Source of the DNA: Polytrichum commune
Taxonomy: Eukaryota; Streptophyta; Polytrichopsida; Polytrichales; Polytrichaceae
Direction of reading: 5' to 3'
NCBI GenBank assembly: GCA_950295325.1
Contig: OX485805.1
Location: 23,983,501 to 24,047,500 of the forward strand
Length of the DNA: 64,000 nucleotides
Shown here: positions 33,126 through 45,600 of the stretch, piece by piece
Position numbering within the stretch: position 1 is the first letter of the stretch
How the letters are laid out: every line of letters starts with the position of its first letter
Position numbers and translations under genes: made by a program
The notes under the pieces: generated by a model
What the model saw: the letters and a program-made list of their open reading frames with translations, nothing else
Database searches by the model: none
What the model was told of the DNA's origin: nothing

Positions 33126-34253
33126 CCCGCAAACCCAGGAGCTCCGGACCAATAATGGGAAACTACCCATCACAAAAACTGCGGAGTACCCAGATGGAGG
33201 GGCACAGAATGCACAGTCTCGGCGAGGGATTCAAGAGTCGGAACGTCGGGATGCAAGCTGCAAGCGACGGTAAAGCTGCGTGCAGGGTTGTCTAATTGGG
33301 CGGTTTTGGAGGTTCGGATGTCCTTTCCGGACGCGGACGGCATGTCCGTTTGCCTTGTTAGGGTTCTATTAGTCGGACAGATTCTTTGAAGATTCGCCAA
33401 AATTTCAAGAATGTGCTCGATTATACTCGAATCTATTCCAATTGGACGGACGGACATGATGACAACCTTGGCTGCGTGTACAGTACTGAATACAATAAAT
33501 TAATCTTACTGATTGTTCAATTATACTTCGTGACGACTTTTTGTGCAATCAAGTTTCTTTATTGCTTCCAGGATTAGAAAAGAATTCGTAACTTTCATTT
33601 GCGTAAAAAGAAAACCAAAAAATTCTAAAAAGTCAATCCGGACGCGGTCCCCTGCGATCGACCAGCTTACCCTAACTTAGTTCGCAGCAATTACGCAAGG
33701 CTCCCGAAACATCCTTGTCGCCGAACTCTTGGAAGTTGGATCTAAATGTACTTGCTGGCTCGGCCTTGGATGTTTCAGTTGACACTTAGTTCTTCTACCG
33801 ATCGCATCAGCCAGATTGCTGTGCACATTTTCTCCCTCCGTTTTCCATTCTCGCTCTTGGTTCTTCAGATTGCTTCCTCAGTTTGTTCATGTAGCCGGGT
33901 GTACCGTCAAGGTCCCAGCTAGATTCTTGGCAGGCTACCAGGCATAGGCATTACACATGCAGGATTCTCGATGTCCTTGAGCAACTCCTCCGCCGTTTCA
34001 ACGGCAGCCTCTCGCGCAGCCTCCGTCAAGTACCGCCGTCGCAAACCCTGCCTCTCTTTCCGCTCACGCGCTCCAGGCACCGGCACCCGCTGCAATTGCT
34101 CTCGATAAACCACCACAGTCTTCGAAGCAACTTGCGACGATCGCCGCGCTTAGTGCAACTCAATCTTTCGCTTCTCCGGCTTCTTTCTAGGCACTTTCGG
34201 TTTCTTCAAGCCGTTAGCTAGTTCGTTGGCAGGTCTCGCAGGGCTCTGCCAGT
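33126..34253. other. Intergenic region with a minus-strand coding-like relic
   Basis: At 33919-34240 the minus strand reads basic, coding-like sequence (KKPKVPRKKPEKRKIELH, a stop, then VVVYREQLQRVPVPG and AAREAAVETAEELLKDIE). I do not recognise it; it may be a broken exon. The rest shows no gene. It includes the original DNA flanking the copia insertion. Confidence 0.4.
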
Positions 34254-34932
34254 ATGCTCGCCAGGAGAGTTGCAAGCCCGGCAACACTTGAGACCGAAAT
34301 TGTGAATGGCACTAGCGGGTTGACGCTTAGACTTTACGAAATAGAGGACTATAACACCGGAACTCATGGAGGATTAAAACTGGGGGATCTGCCTCCTTCG
34401 AGTGGGGACAAATCTTTCTATCGATACAGGTTCAAAAATAAAAAGATCACCTTCCTGTGTGTAGAGGTGTATTACAAGGAGAATGGGAATCGTGGAGGAA
34501 AATTCAAATCTACCAATTTGAGTATCGGCATTGAAAAGCTGCGTCAGTACAGTAAGGTCACTGTGATAGACTCCACGGATCAAGCCGGGCAGAGCAGTGA
34601 AGCGGGGCGTCATGGTAGGAATTTCGACCTACAATACGAAGAGCAGCGGTAAGCTCACTCAAACGATGGTTCATGTTACTGGCATGTAATTAGTGAGCTG
34701 GAGATTTCAAAGTAGCTCGGAGAGAGTGTGAGTATCGAAGCACACAACTGACCGCACATGAAATTGTCTGTGTGCATTGTGCAGAGCTCCCATCGTTGAG
34801 GCAGGCTGGTTCAGAACTGTCACTATGATAGTGTTCAAGGGCTTAACCACTGTCGCAGAGTGGTTAGTTCATCTCGGAGGCTCTCTATGGAGTTATTGGA
34901 ACCCAGCTCCGAGCCAGAACATACCACCTTAG
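34254..34932 (+). CDS. Small two-exon protein of unknown function (180 aa)
   Basis: Exon 1 34254-34648 and exon 2 34785-34932; joining CG with A restores an arginine codon and a clean frame to a TAG stop. Exon 1 has a globular-looking stretch (LYEIEDYNTGTHGGLKLGD, FYRYRFKNKKITFLCVEVYY) that could be a beta-rich fold. Exon 2 (TVTMIVFKGLTTVAEWLVHL) is hydrophobic or amphipathic and could be a membrane-proximal tail. No family recognised. The ATG follows a GC-rich leader; no better upstream start is visible. Confidence 0.6.
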
Positions 34933-35784
34933 TTCAGTAGTCCCACTTTAGGGTTTGGGGCGGGATTGCGGCAATCGTTTATTCCAAAATGTCCCACGTT
35001 GGTGGACCACGAATGGTGCACTCTCCTCAAAGACCTACGTCACGACAAGGTTGACATCAGTAATTAGTTCATATGTACTGTTCATATGTTTGATCCACTT
35101 AGAATGTACTTGTGCTAAGCACTTGATTTACACACAATAATCCAGTTCATTTCATAGGTGTATGTATCTAGTTAACATGCTCAATTGCTGCAATTTCTCG
35201 GTATTACAGAATTTAGCTGTGCAATTATGCTACCTGAATACCCCTTGCTGAAGAGCGAACTTTTTCAATGCTACAAATTGGATTGTGTAGAAGCAGGCAA
35301 CGATACAAATTACTTGTGATTTTGAAAAACCCGGATACGTACAGTAATGCCTGTGATGTGATTGCTGTGTTACTCGGGGTCCAAACTCCCAACATTATAT
35401 GAATTGCGAAGGTCATTACAGTATCCTGTGCATTCTCATTCTCGAAGTTACAACCTCTTTCATTAGTGGGTCTCACGGTTCCCACAAAGTCTGCTGAATG
35501 CTAATGCGCTGAATGAGATGAAGCGCACGTGCTTCATGTTTAGCTTCAACACAGAGTAAAATTCTTGTCTAGGAGTTGAGTTTCACTCCGTATTGAAGCT
35601 AAATGTCAGCCATATGCACTAATTGACACCCAAAAGCATTCATCAAGGTGGCATTTTACAAAGTTCACTGGAACTGTGAGACCTATTGAAGTATTAGTGC
35701 AACACGTCTACAATCTCTTACAATTATTTTAGTCTAAAATAGTTTCAGTCCAGTATTGAAAAGTCATGTTTCAATGGAGCCTCA
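34933..35784. other. Intergenic DNA, nothing recognised
   Basis: AT-rich, with only short ORFs. No repeats with clear ends were seen. Confidence 0.4.
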
Positions 35785-35978
35785 CACTAGAAGAAAAAGG
35801 GGTGTTCAAGGACACCCCTGAATGACATTGCAGGAGCAAGGCGGAGACCAAGCACCCACACTCATACCATGGTAAAAACACAGGAATGGTTCAGAATTCT
35901 AATTTTAGACATTTGATGCCAAAACTGGATTCAAGGACTCCAAATTAGTTTTGAATGGTGTAAAAATGAATAAATCAA
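35785..35978. mobile_element. Left part of a small CACTA-like MITE split by the Mutator-like element
   Basis: Starts CACTAGAAGAAAAAGGG and contains AAGCACCCACACTCATACC. The matching right end lies beyond the large element at 50800-50877: its reverse complement reads TTAGAAGAAGAGGG and then AAGCACCCGCACTAGTTC. The two halves would make a MITE of roughly 280 bp before the 14.8-kb insertion. Confidence 0.5.
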
Positions 35979-36109
35979 CTTACAAAGGGGGGACGTTAAG
36001 TACCCCCACGAACTTATAGGGGCACCTGCAGAAAATGTGCAGGGCTGCCCGTCGACGGGGTGACCGGTCGTGCCGGTCATTCGCGGACGCGTATGGATGA
36101 CAGCGCATA

Positions 36110-37960
36110 CAGGACGTGAAGACGACAATGTATACAGTATATCGTATACATACCATACTATACAGGACAACGTATATAGGACGTCGTATACAAAGACAAC
36201 GTATACAACACAACGGATACAGGACATCGTATACATAACTGCGTATACAGGGCGACACATACAGGACATCGTGTACATGACATAGTATACAGGACACAAT
36301 GTATTGAACTTGTATAGGGAGATGCATGTACACAACATAGACATATTTATTAGCACAACATAGTGTCCTTCCACACGTAGAACACAGACACATTTATTAG
36401 CACAACATAGGAACATGCATGTGTGCACAACATGGACATATTTATTAGCACAACATAGACACATTTATTCGCACAACATAATGTCTTTCCTTACATAGAA
36501 CATGGACACATTTCTAAGTGTAGAAAATTCACTTTTTTGAATGTGGAACATGGTTAATTTAATCACGTAGGACATCGACACCTCTTCGACGTTGAACATA
36601 GACACATTCACAATGAACAACAAGGGCTCATCCCCAACGTTGAGCATATACTCTGCTTGATTGTGGAACATGCCATCATTTCCAACGTAGAACATGGACA
36701 CTACTTGATCGTTGAACATGTACACTGTTTGATAGTAATCAAACGCGAAACAATTGCACTTATTGATAGTACCACAAGGACTCTGCTTGATTGTGGAACA
36801 TGAACTCATGTCCAACATAGAACAATAGCACTTTATTATAGTAGGACATGAACTCATGTCCAAATTAGAACAATAGCACTTTATTATAGTAGGACATGGA
36901 CTCTGCTTGGTTGTCGAACATGGACACTGTTTGATTGTGGAACATGCACTCTTCTTGGTTGTGGAACATGGACAATGCTTGATTGTGGAACATGAACACG
37001 GCTTGATAGTAATCAAACGCGAATCAATTGCACTTATTGATAGTACCACAAGGGTACTTCTAGATAATAGAACATGGACATTGCTTGAACGTGGAATATG
37101 AACTCATGTCCAACGTAGAACAATGACACTTTATTATAGTAGGACATGGACTATACTTGATTGTGGAACATGGGCACTTTATTATAGTGGACCATACACT
37201 CTACTTGATTATAGAACATGCACTCTTCTTTATTGTGGAACATGCACTCTTCTTGATTGTGGAACATGCACTCTTCTTGGTTGTAGAACATGGACACTGT
37301 TTGATTGTGGAACATAGACTTTTTTTTATTATGGAACATGGACAATTATTGATTGTGGAACATTGACACTTATTGGTTGTGGAACATGCACTCTTCTTTA
37401 TTGTGGAACATGCAATCTTCTTTATTGTGGAACATGCACTCTTCTTTATTGTGGAACATGCACTCTTCTTTATTGTGGAACATGCACTCTTCTTTATTGT
37501 GGAACATGCACTCTTCTTGATTGTGGAACATGGACTCCTCTTGATTGTGGAACATGGACTCCTCTTTATTGTTAAACATAGTCTCATGTTCAACGTAGAA
37601 CAAGGGCACTTATTGATAGTAGAACATGCACTCTGCTTGATTCTGGAACATGAAGACTGCTTCATTGTGGAGCATGGAGTCATCTCCAACGTAGACCAAG
37701 TGCATTTTATTATAGTAGAACATAGACACTGCTTGATCGTCGAACATGAACTCATGTCCAACGTGAAATAATGACACTTTATTATAGTAGAAGATGAACA
37801 TTGCTTGATCGTCGAACATGAACTCATATCCAATATAGAACAAGGGCACTGCTTGATTGTAGAACATGGACACTGCTTGATTGTGGAACCCGTACACTTT
37901 TTTTTTGTTAAACATTGTCAATTTCCTATCGTGTAACATGGACATCTTCTCACGTAAGAC
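36110..37960 (+). repeat. Left subterminal tandem arrays of the MULE
   Basis: Three adjoining arrays. 36110-36310 has repeated GTATACAGGACA-like words. 36320-36470 has four copies of a CACAACATAGACATATTTAT-like unit. 36480-37960 has many units around GGAACATGNACTCTTCTT; between 37370 and 37570 the unit is a clean 24 bp, ending TTTATTGTGGAACATGCACTC. Because 24 is a multiple of 3, spurious ORFs run through on both strands (peptides such as CGTCTLLY or MFHNKEEC); these are not genes. Confidence 0.9.
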
Positions 37961-38860
37961 ATTGACACCTTCTTGAAGTGGAACATGTTTCCTATTTAAC
38001 GTTTCACGCGACTGCTATCCTGTGCATATCAGTTCCACGCCATTGATGTCTTGCTGTTCTGTTGTCCTGTACATAGCAGTTTCACGCGACTGCACTCCTG
38101 TAGATAGCAGTTCCACGCGACTGTTGTCCTGTTTAAACCATGTCGTACGCACATGCTCTTTCATAATAGTTGTAGCAATCATGACGACGTGATTTCATTG
38201 AAAGTGATTGTTGTGCATATTATGTATCATGTGGACGTCATTGGGTTGTCTTCAGCAGGTTGAATCATTTGCATTAGAGCTTGCTGTGTTTAGTCAAAGG
38301 GCTGTGAGGGTTTCATTCGTGAAATTTTGTATTTTGTTTTGAGTAGTTGCGTGCGAAATTTATGAACTGCTGTGTGTTCGGCGAGTGTCGATTAGGATTC
38401 GTAGAGTCAAATGAATTAGAATCGAAGCGTTTTTTAGTAAGATTCGAAGAGCTTTTTAGTGATACTCGAAAGGTTTTGGTGGCATTCCAAGGGTTTTGAG
38501 TGCTAATCAAAAGGTTTTCGTAACTGCTCCTGGTTGTTGTTGTAGCAGTTATTATTGCGGCAGTTTATGTCCACAGCCGTTCATTTCCCCTTCATAGCAA
38601 GTTCATTTTCCACATGATATATTGTCGTCCTAGTTGCGCGATGGTGTTAGCGACATTCTGCAAAATTTTATTAGGGTTTGCAGTTTTGGGTTGAACGCTA
38701 CTATCACTTTTCCGGACCCTTCATTTTCCTTATCGCACATTTAATGAAAGCATATTATGAAAGCGTGCGAGGTATAGGGTTTTCTCATTGATTTCTCAGT
38801 TTCAAGTGTAATATTGAGTGTTTTTTGGGCACAATTTCATCATAATACCCGCACGCATTA

Positions 38861-41414
38861 ATGGCAACAACCGAAGGAACAGGAGCATCCAAAGTGTCTA
38901 GGAACAAGACCGGGGCGAAACTTCTTCTAGAAGCGCTTGCTGTGGGTTGGCACGTCCTCGAAGATGGAGACATGATAAGGTCCTTAGGAAGGCACAAATT
39001 TGTCCAATTGAGCATACATGGTACGTAAGGCTGGTAACAAGGGGTAAGCACTCCTTCACAGAACTTGTTGTGTTTTTTTTCCTTAGCATTTTTATGTATT
39101 GTTGGTTACATATTTGCATACACAACAATATGGCAGACTACTTCATCGGTAGAAAACAGCTCACATAAAATTCTTCCCTCGCATGAATTATAGGTATTTA
39201 ACATGTCATGTTTTGCTCTCAAAACTTTCTTCCCTCGCATTAGTTTTAGATATTAAACAGGTCATGTTTTGCTCACATAAAATTCTTCCCTCGCATGAAT
39301 TATAGGTATTTAACATGTCATGTTTTGCTCTCAAAACTTTCTTCCCTCGCATCAGTTTTAGGTATTAAACAGGTCTTGTTTTGCTCACATAAAATTCTTC
39401 CCTCGCATGAATTATAGGTATTTAACATGTCATGTTTTGCTCTCAGAACTTTCTTCCCTCGCATCAGTTTTAGGTATTAAACAGGTCATGTTTTGCTCAC
39501 ATAAAATTCTTCCCTCGCATGAGTTATAGGTATTTAACATGTCATGTTTTGCTCTCAGAACTTTCTTCCCTCGCATCAGTTTTAGGTATTAAATAGGTCT
39601 TGTTTTGCTCACATGAATTTCTTCCCTCCCATCAGTTCTGCATATTAAACAGGTCTTGTTTTGCTCACATGAATTTCTTCCCTCCCACCAATTCTACATA
39701 TTAAACAGGTCTTGTTTTGCTCACATGAATTTCTTCCCTCCCATCAGTTCTGCATATTTTGTTTTGCATGTTTGCTGGTTCAGATGGAAGATCTAGGATT
39801 TTCTGTTGTACCATGAAACAAAATAAGAAGAACTGTGCAGCTATCTACCTAGAGGAACAGTATGAAGATCTTGTGTTAGAGGCATATTGGCATGCGAGGG
39901 ACAAGATTAAAATGCCCAACAACATGTACATGTTCAATTGTATTTATTGCAATCAATCACACAAGAATAAGAACAATGTCTTTTACCATAGGATGTTTAA
40001 CCTATGTAAGAGCTACACGGGAGAGAAGACACTCAAGATGTATCCAACCTGGGAGCCAAACAATCATGGAGAGAAGCACATGATTGCACAGAAATACGGG
40101 AAGGTTTCCTCGCCATATGGTTCACACTCCCACTCCCCATCGCAGTTTCCTCCACCTCTGGAATTGGAGTCCAATCCAGTGTGCAGTACATCATTGGTGG
40201 CTGCCGATGCAGAATATGGTGTTCCATCCAGAAAACGCAAGCTACCAACGAGGACGCCCGTTCCTATCATTGGCTGTAGAATTCGCAGCATTGGTGTGGA
40301 CATTCCTCCCTCATCACCACCCCGCAAGGCACAAAACCTTGCAGTGAAGGGACCGCCCAGAGTGCCCAAGTCACCCTCTACCAGTAAGCGACGACCGAAG
40401 AACAAGATGCCGTCTCGCAGGGTTTGTATATCCTCCAGCAAAGAGGAGCTGAATTCGGGCACATCGCCAAGCGAGTCCGACTCCACATCAAAGGAGGCGA
40501 CTCCAAATTCGCAGAACAGTGGTCATGGGCATTTCCGTGTTGTGAAGCACGAGCATGGACATCATGCGCAACCTTCGCCGTTGCGCTCTGAACATATCCA
40601 ACCACAGGTTCAGCAGACTGAACTTATTCGAGCTACGACTTCGCACGATGGTGTACTTTTGAATCCTGCCATAAACATTGTTCTGCAAACAGTACCTGTG
40701 ATGGACATTGTTCTGCAACCCGAGCCTCCGCAGGAAGATGCTATTCCCTTTGTTGTTGCCCAACCCTCGACTAAACATGTCCAACCTATCCCAATGTCGC
40801 GGGAGGAGTGCAAACAACATGCGTACGAGAAGGCAACAGTTCTTTTCCATGCGCCTAAAGAGATTGCACGGCCTCCAGAACCAGTGCCAGTCGATGGTCT
40901 CTATGTGCTTATCACAGAGACTGACGAGCAATGGGTGCCAAAAAGTCTCTTAGATGACTCGGATGGCTGCATGCAATACCTCCATAAACAATTGGAAGAT
41001 GGCACTATTGGTAATCGCATTGGGAGCGCATTCGGGCAATGGTACATGTATGGCAATAATCAAGTATTGTGTTTTAATGTCATGTTCTTCAGTTTATAAT
41101 GTGCAAAATCATCTCATGTTCTACCAGAGCAGATTGGCTGTACAATATTATGTTCTTATAATGAGTCATTTTTTAATATTCTTCCGGTGTATACATTGCA
41201 GAAGAACCTTGGAGAACATAGCGAATTTTTGGATAAAATAAAGGCGCAGGTCAGGGTTTTTAAGAGCAATTCCGATGTGAACGTGTATGAAAAGCTCAGA
41301 AACCTGAAAGACTATTTTCATTATCACATCGAACAAAGGGAGTACGATGAGAAGATTGCTGCCGCCAAGGTCAATGTGAGGCCAAATCCACCACCCTTAA
41401 GCGTCCTAGTCCAG
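38861..41414 (+). CDS. MULE-borne gene, three exons, unknown product with a possible zinc-binding motif
   Basis: Exons 38861-39020 (MATTEGTGASKVSRNKTGAK...), 39784-41063 and 41202-41414. All junction phases agree, giving 551 codons up to a further GT donor. Exon 2 starts DGRSRIFCCTMKQNKK and carries CIYCNQSHKNKNNVFYHRM then C (CX2C followed by H and C), which could bind zinc in the way of BED fingers. A long proline/serine-rich, low-complexity stretch follows. Exon 3 is charged and helical (YEKLRNLKDYFHYHIEQRE). The first intron contains a tandem repeat array. It may continue into the exons at 43221 onward and the ULP1 domain, making one large element-encoded protein; this is inference from order, strand and KI-type MULE precedents. 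Confidence 0.65.
39165..39760 (+). repeat. Tandem repeat in the first intron of the MULE gene
   Basis: Units of about 115 bp made of two half-units, each containing TTCTTCCCTCGCAT, a GTATTAAACAGGTC or GTATTTAACATGTC word and ATGTTTTGCTC. About five units, the last ones more diverged (CCTCCCATCAGTTCTGCATA). Confidence 0.9.
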
Positions 41415-41429
41415 GTGATGACTTTGAGA

Positions 41430-43190
41430 ATCACATTTATCTATTACAACATTGAACCATGTGCAAGGTAATTTTCATGTCCAAATGAACATGTATTGTC
41501 TCACTCATTGTACTTTATTAATGTTGGCCTCTTGGCTTGTGCTAGAGTTGGCTTTCTCAAGAGTCCAACCCGCGGCCGTGGCCACACATGCCTTTAAAGA
41601 CATCCCCCTTGCAACCTTTGGCCTAACCTCCTTTGTTTCGTCATCGCGGGGGTCATCCACCTTCTCCATTAATAATGCAAGTGATTTAATTGCCCAATAA
41701 GATGCGAGTGTTCAAAAACACTGTTCTTACTAGTCCACCCCAATTACATTTACTAGCAAGCCACACCTCACACTACCTAGCCTAATAAGTCTAAAACTTA
41801 CATATGCACTAGAATAATCTAAAATGCATAACTTGCCCTATGCTTAGTTTTAGTGATAATGTTCGATTTGGGCTAAGCTTTAGGCCCCTAAACCCATTCC
41901 TCGGTAACCCAGCTTAAACCAACCATCCAGGTTCCCTTAAAGTTGACCTTCGCTTTCACCACTTCAATGAGCTGGTCTTGGCCCTTTCGGCTACTGAGAT
42001 AACGAGCCTTGGGAGGCCCCTAGACTAGCAGTCCCGGCAGCAGTTGAGCCTTGGGAGGCCCCTGGACTAGCAGTCCCGGCAGCAGTTGAGCCTTGGGAGG
42101 CCCCTGGACTAAGCAGTCCCGGCAGCAGTTGAGCCTTGGGAGGCCCCTGGACTAGCAGTCCCGGCAGCAGTTGAGCCTGGGAGGCCCTGGACTAAGCAGT
42201 CCCGGCAGCAGTTGAGCCTGGGGAGGCCCCTGGACCAGCAGTCCCGACAGTAGTTGATGAAATCAACACCAAACTAATTTCAACTCTAGTGCTTAATCAA
42301 TTGCTCATCTAAGCCTCTTAACTAATGAATGCACACCTCCCACTAAATTAATCCAATCTAACCACTACTCATGAGCTTAGTCCAATGACTCTAAGCTTCC
42401 CCTACTCATAAGAGGGATTAACTTCCTAACTTCACTATAACTAACTAATCCACACATAAGCCTCAAACTCTAAGAGCTCGCTCCCCTTGAGAGGATTTGA
42501 GAGGGAGAGCTTAACTACTTAACTTCACTAAAACTAATGACCCACACACGTGGCTCAAGCTCTTAAGAGCTTGCTCCCTTGAGAGCGCTTGATGGAGAGA
42601 GAGGAAAATGAGAGAAAAACACCTTAAGTAGCAAAGAGGGAGAGAGGGAGAGAGGGAGAGAGGGAGAAAGAGGTGAGGATAGGGTGAGAGGATTAGCACC
42701 TCCAATCACAATCCTTTAACCCTCTCCTCCAAAGTAGGGACTAATCCCCAACCACCAAGCTTCCTTCTTCCTAAACTACCAAGGTGGATCCAAAAGTGGG
42801 CATTTAACCCGCGGAGCTCACCTTGCTTCACCTTACCCACTACTCCCATAATCAAGGCATCCTCTTATTGAAATCAAACCTTGAAATAACTACACCACAC
42901 ATTCTAATGCCTAAACTTAAATCCACACCACACTTCACTCTTTTTATGTTTTGTGAATAATCATAACACATCAAAGTCAAACTAAAATTGGTTTCGAAGA
43001 GTTAATCACCACATGTGGGCACCATTTTGGGCTCACAGTCAACTTTGAGAATTTTAGAAGAAATCACGTCAAAGACGCGTTACGAAAATTTGACAGCGCC
43101 GTGAAAGAGAAAGAGGAGTCCAAGTAAAAATGGTCACTGTTGTACTAGCTATTCAAAAAGTGGCCTCTACAAAATTTTAGGGTTGGCCCA
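41430..43190. other. Probable nested insertion inside the MULE, with a 41-bp satellite
   Basis: This stretch separates MULE gene exons and lacks the GAACA-rich composition of the rest of the element. Its right part (about 42830-43050) is similar to 52430-52640 outside the element: ACTTCACTCTTTTTATG, then CATGTGGGCACCATTTTGGG and CTCACA. It therefore looks like an inserted dispersed repeat. Exact ends and target duplication were not found. 42600-42670 is a GGGAGAGA-type tract. Confidence 0.5.
42005..42255 (+). repeat. Six tandem copies of a ~41-bp GC-rich unit
   Basis: The unit is GAGCCTTGGGAGGCCCCTGG followed by ACTAGCAGTCCCGGCAGCAG and TT, with small indels between copies. Confidence 0.92.
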
Positions 43191-43220
43191 TGGGACCACA
43201 CAGAACAGGAGTGGCTGGAG

Positions 43221-45600
43221 ATGTCTGTTGTTTTGCTGGAGAATACGAAGACCGAGCCTCTGTCACTTGAGCGTGAGTGCCCGCATATTTTGAGAGCATT
43301 TTTGTACTTGGTCAGAACTCATACGGGCTTCAGTTGTCCAATTTCACACCCAACTAGAGGTCTACACGAGGAATACATATTGGAGCTTGCTCGAGACACA
43401 CTCCAGTCAGTCGCCTTGACGACAATTGCCCAGAACATCCCTATAACAAGTTGGAGTACTTTCCCCGGCATCGAGAGTGCCGCAGAAGATATTGATGTCC
43501 TATTCACAGACGTTGCAGCTCTGCTTGGACACGAACCATCAGCGCAAATGGCTGTGGTTAAGAAAATGGAGTCCTTCATCGGTAGGATCGCGCAACGAGC
43601 CATCGCAGACATGGTCCGCATGCACCGTGAAAGTGAGCTTGCTGACATGTGGTTCAGTGTCGACGTCGGAGAGCAACACCAAGCGAAGTGTAGTGAGGTA
43701 TGTCATGAGTCCTGCTCATCTGACAATCACCCTCGGGGTTTAGCATGTTCTTCACTATGACGATTGGGAGTTAATTGGAACATGATATGTATAACAGTAC
43801 ATTTTGAATATTAAATGTAAAACAATATAGTAATATATAGTGCAGAACACAGTACGTACATGAACTTCAGAACAGTACTGGTAGAACAACATACGATGGC
43901 CAAAGTAAGTGAAGGATATGTGGCGCAGGTTCTGTGTTCATCAATGGTCTTCCGCGAGGACGTTGACATAGGAACATTGACGTTGGGTGACCTGTACAAG
44001 AAGAGCCCCTACGTGCAGATGCAGGTGAAGGAGATAGTACAGAGCTTGCAATATGTAAGGTCCACCCAATTGCGGTTGCTCAATTGTGGACTGGGAGTGG
44101 AGGAAACAACAGATGACATTGCCCCTGACCTACATTGCACGAGGGCGTTGTTGTTCGAAGAGGTGGCGATGCCGAAGGAAAAATCATCGCGAACACTGGG
44201 GTTCGTGGGTGAAGTACATGAGGCCATGAGTTTGGAGAGTTTGGACTCAATACCTATGCACATGGATTTCGATGGCGTCGACCGTATCAACACGCAGGAC
44301 CTCTCCCTAACACAACTTAGTTCTGAGATGCAGAACACGCCATTAAGGTTTGTGTCTCGTACCACACCCTTATCAGCCTATGAGTTCAATTAAGCACCTT
44401 CCACCTATGCCTTTTGCTAAATGGTCAACACAAGACCGTGGTTTTAATGACGTCGTCTCACACGCTTGCAATAAGGCCTCCGGATGGCAGGACAATGGTT
44501 TCTCCAGCACGGAGGTTGAACCTTGACGACACTACCCCTATTGGTTGCACCCACAACAAACCATTGGACTCATCCGGGTGCTCGCAGAACATTAATTGGT
44601 GCTGCAGCGGACGAAATAGGCGCACTTTTCAATGACACCTACAAAGCGGTCCAGAACATGGGTGAAGTTTCGACGGCGACAAAGGATGCATCCACTTCAA
44701 TTCGCATTGCGTGCCCAGTAGTATCAGAGGTGGAGGAACATGTTGAGCCAGTAAAGATTAGCTCCCCTCCTGTCCAGCCTAAGAAGAACAGAACTTTGGA
44801 CGACACCCTGGGCGGTACCATACAAAAATCACATGGAAGGTAACTTTTATGTAGTGTTAAGGATGCAGAACATAATATTCATACCATCCTTTAATGTTGC
44901 TAGCTACGAGACTAATACATGAAGCTGTGTTCTGCAAACTTGAGGAACTTGTGGACACCATCATTGCTGAAGCAGGTGGGAAGAAAGTTGCAAGTTTTGA
45001 GTTTGTGTATCGTGGTGAGAATTTGAGTCTACAGTGGAAAGGGGATATGAAGCCTTTGGTTCAAAATCATGGGGAGTTGAGTAACTACATGATGGAATGA
45101 ATTAGGGCGTGGCTGAATCCCCAACTTGAGAATGTAAAGTGTCACGTTTGCAGTCCTTATCTTCTAAACCTGCTCCTAGCGCATGTTTAGGAGCAAGGAA
45201 AAGACACCTTAGAGGTATATGTAGCCTTCATACATGACAAGTATGGAGCCCTTCCATCGTAGGACATAAAACTTTAATAGTTCCTTATACCTGCGGGAAA
45301 CATTGGACGGTTTATATAGTAGGGGAACACGGGTTCTTCCATCTCGATTCATTGGTAGGGTCAGGTCTCCATTCCGACACCATAATTGAAACAAGACTCG
45401 GAAAGTTGTGGGTTGCGTGAAGTGGCCATGATACCGATGCTGATATGTGGATTGCTGTTAGCTCGTCCCGTCAGTAGATACAAGCAATTGTGCCACAACA
45501 AAATTCAGGGTGGGCTTACGGGTTCTACATGTTGAAGAACATCATGGGGTACACAAAGAGCGTGAGAGATAGACCCCTTACATTGTGTGAGGTAATTGAC
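43221..45600 (+). pseudogene. MULE-borne ULP1-type (C48) protease region, degraded
   Basis: Exon-like open stretches at 43221-43696, ~43890-44393 and ~44520-44841, then 44894-45100, precede a protease-like domain at ~45270-45590. There the frame reads IVPYTCGKHWTVYIVG, FFHLDSLVG and, after an in-frame stop, VPQQNSGWAYGFYMLKNI. This matches ULP1/SENP SUMO proteases: HW (catalytic His), HLDS (Asp), PQQ.N (oxyanion Gln). The catalytic cysteine of the usual DCG/ACG motif is tyrosine here (GWAYG). Several stops and at least one frameshift (near 44520) make it non-functional. Its position in a MULE matches the known ULP-carrying Kaonashi class. Confidence 0.7.

Noticed and set aside
36465-37945. 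Many long ORFs on both strands (up to 210 codons) with repetitive peptides such as STIKKSAC or MFHNKEEC
   Set aside because: They are created by tandem repeats whose unit is a multiple of three bases; no start context, domain or composition supports a real protein.
36480-37960. CRISPR array
   Set aside because: Regular short repeats are present, but the units abut without unique spacers and the DNA is eukaryotic.
40064-40931. Antisense ORFs of 140-147 codons opposite the MULE gene exon 2
   Set aside because: They run opposite a long exon with consistent splice phases and have no recognisable similarity.
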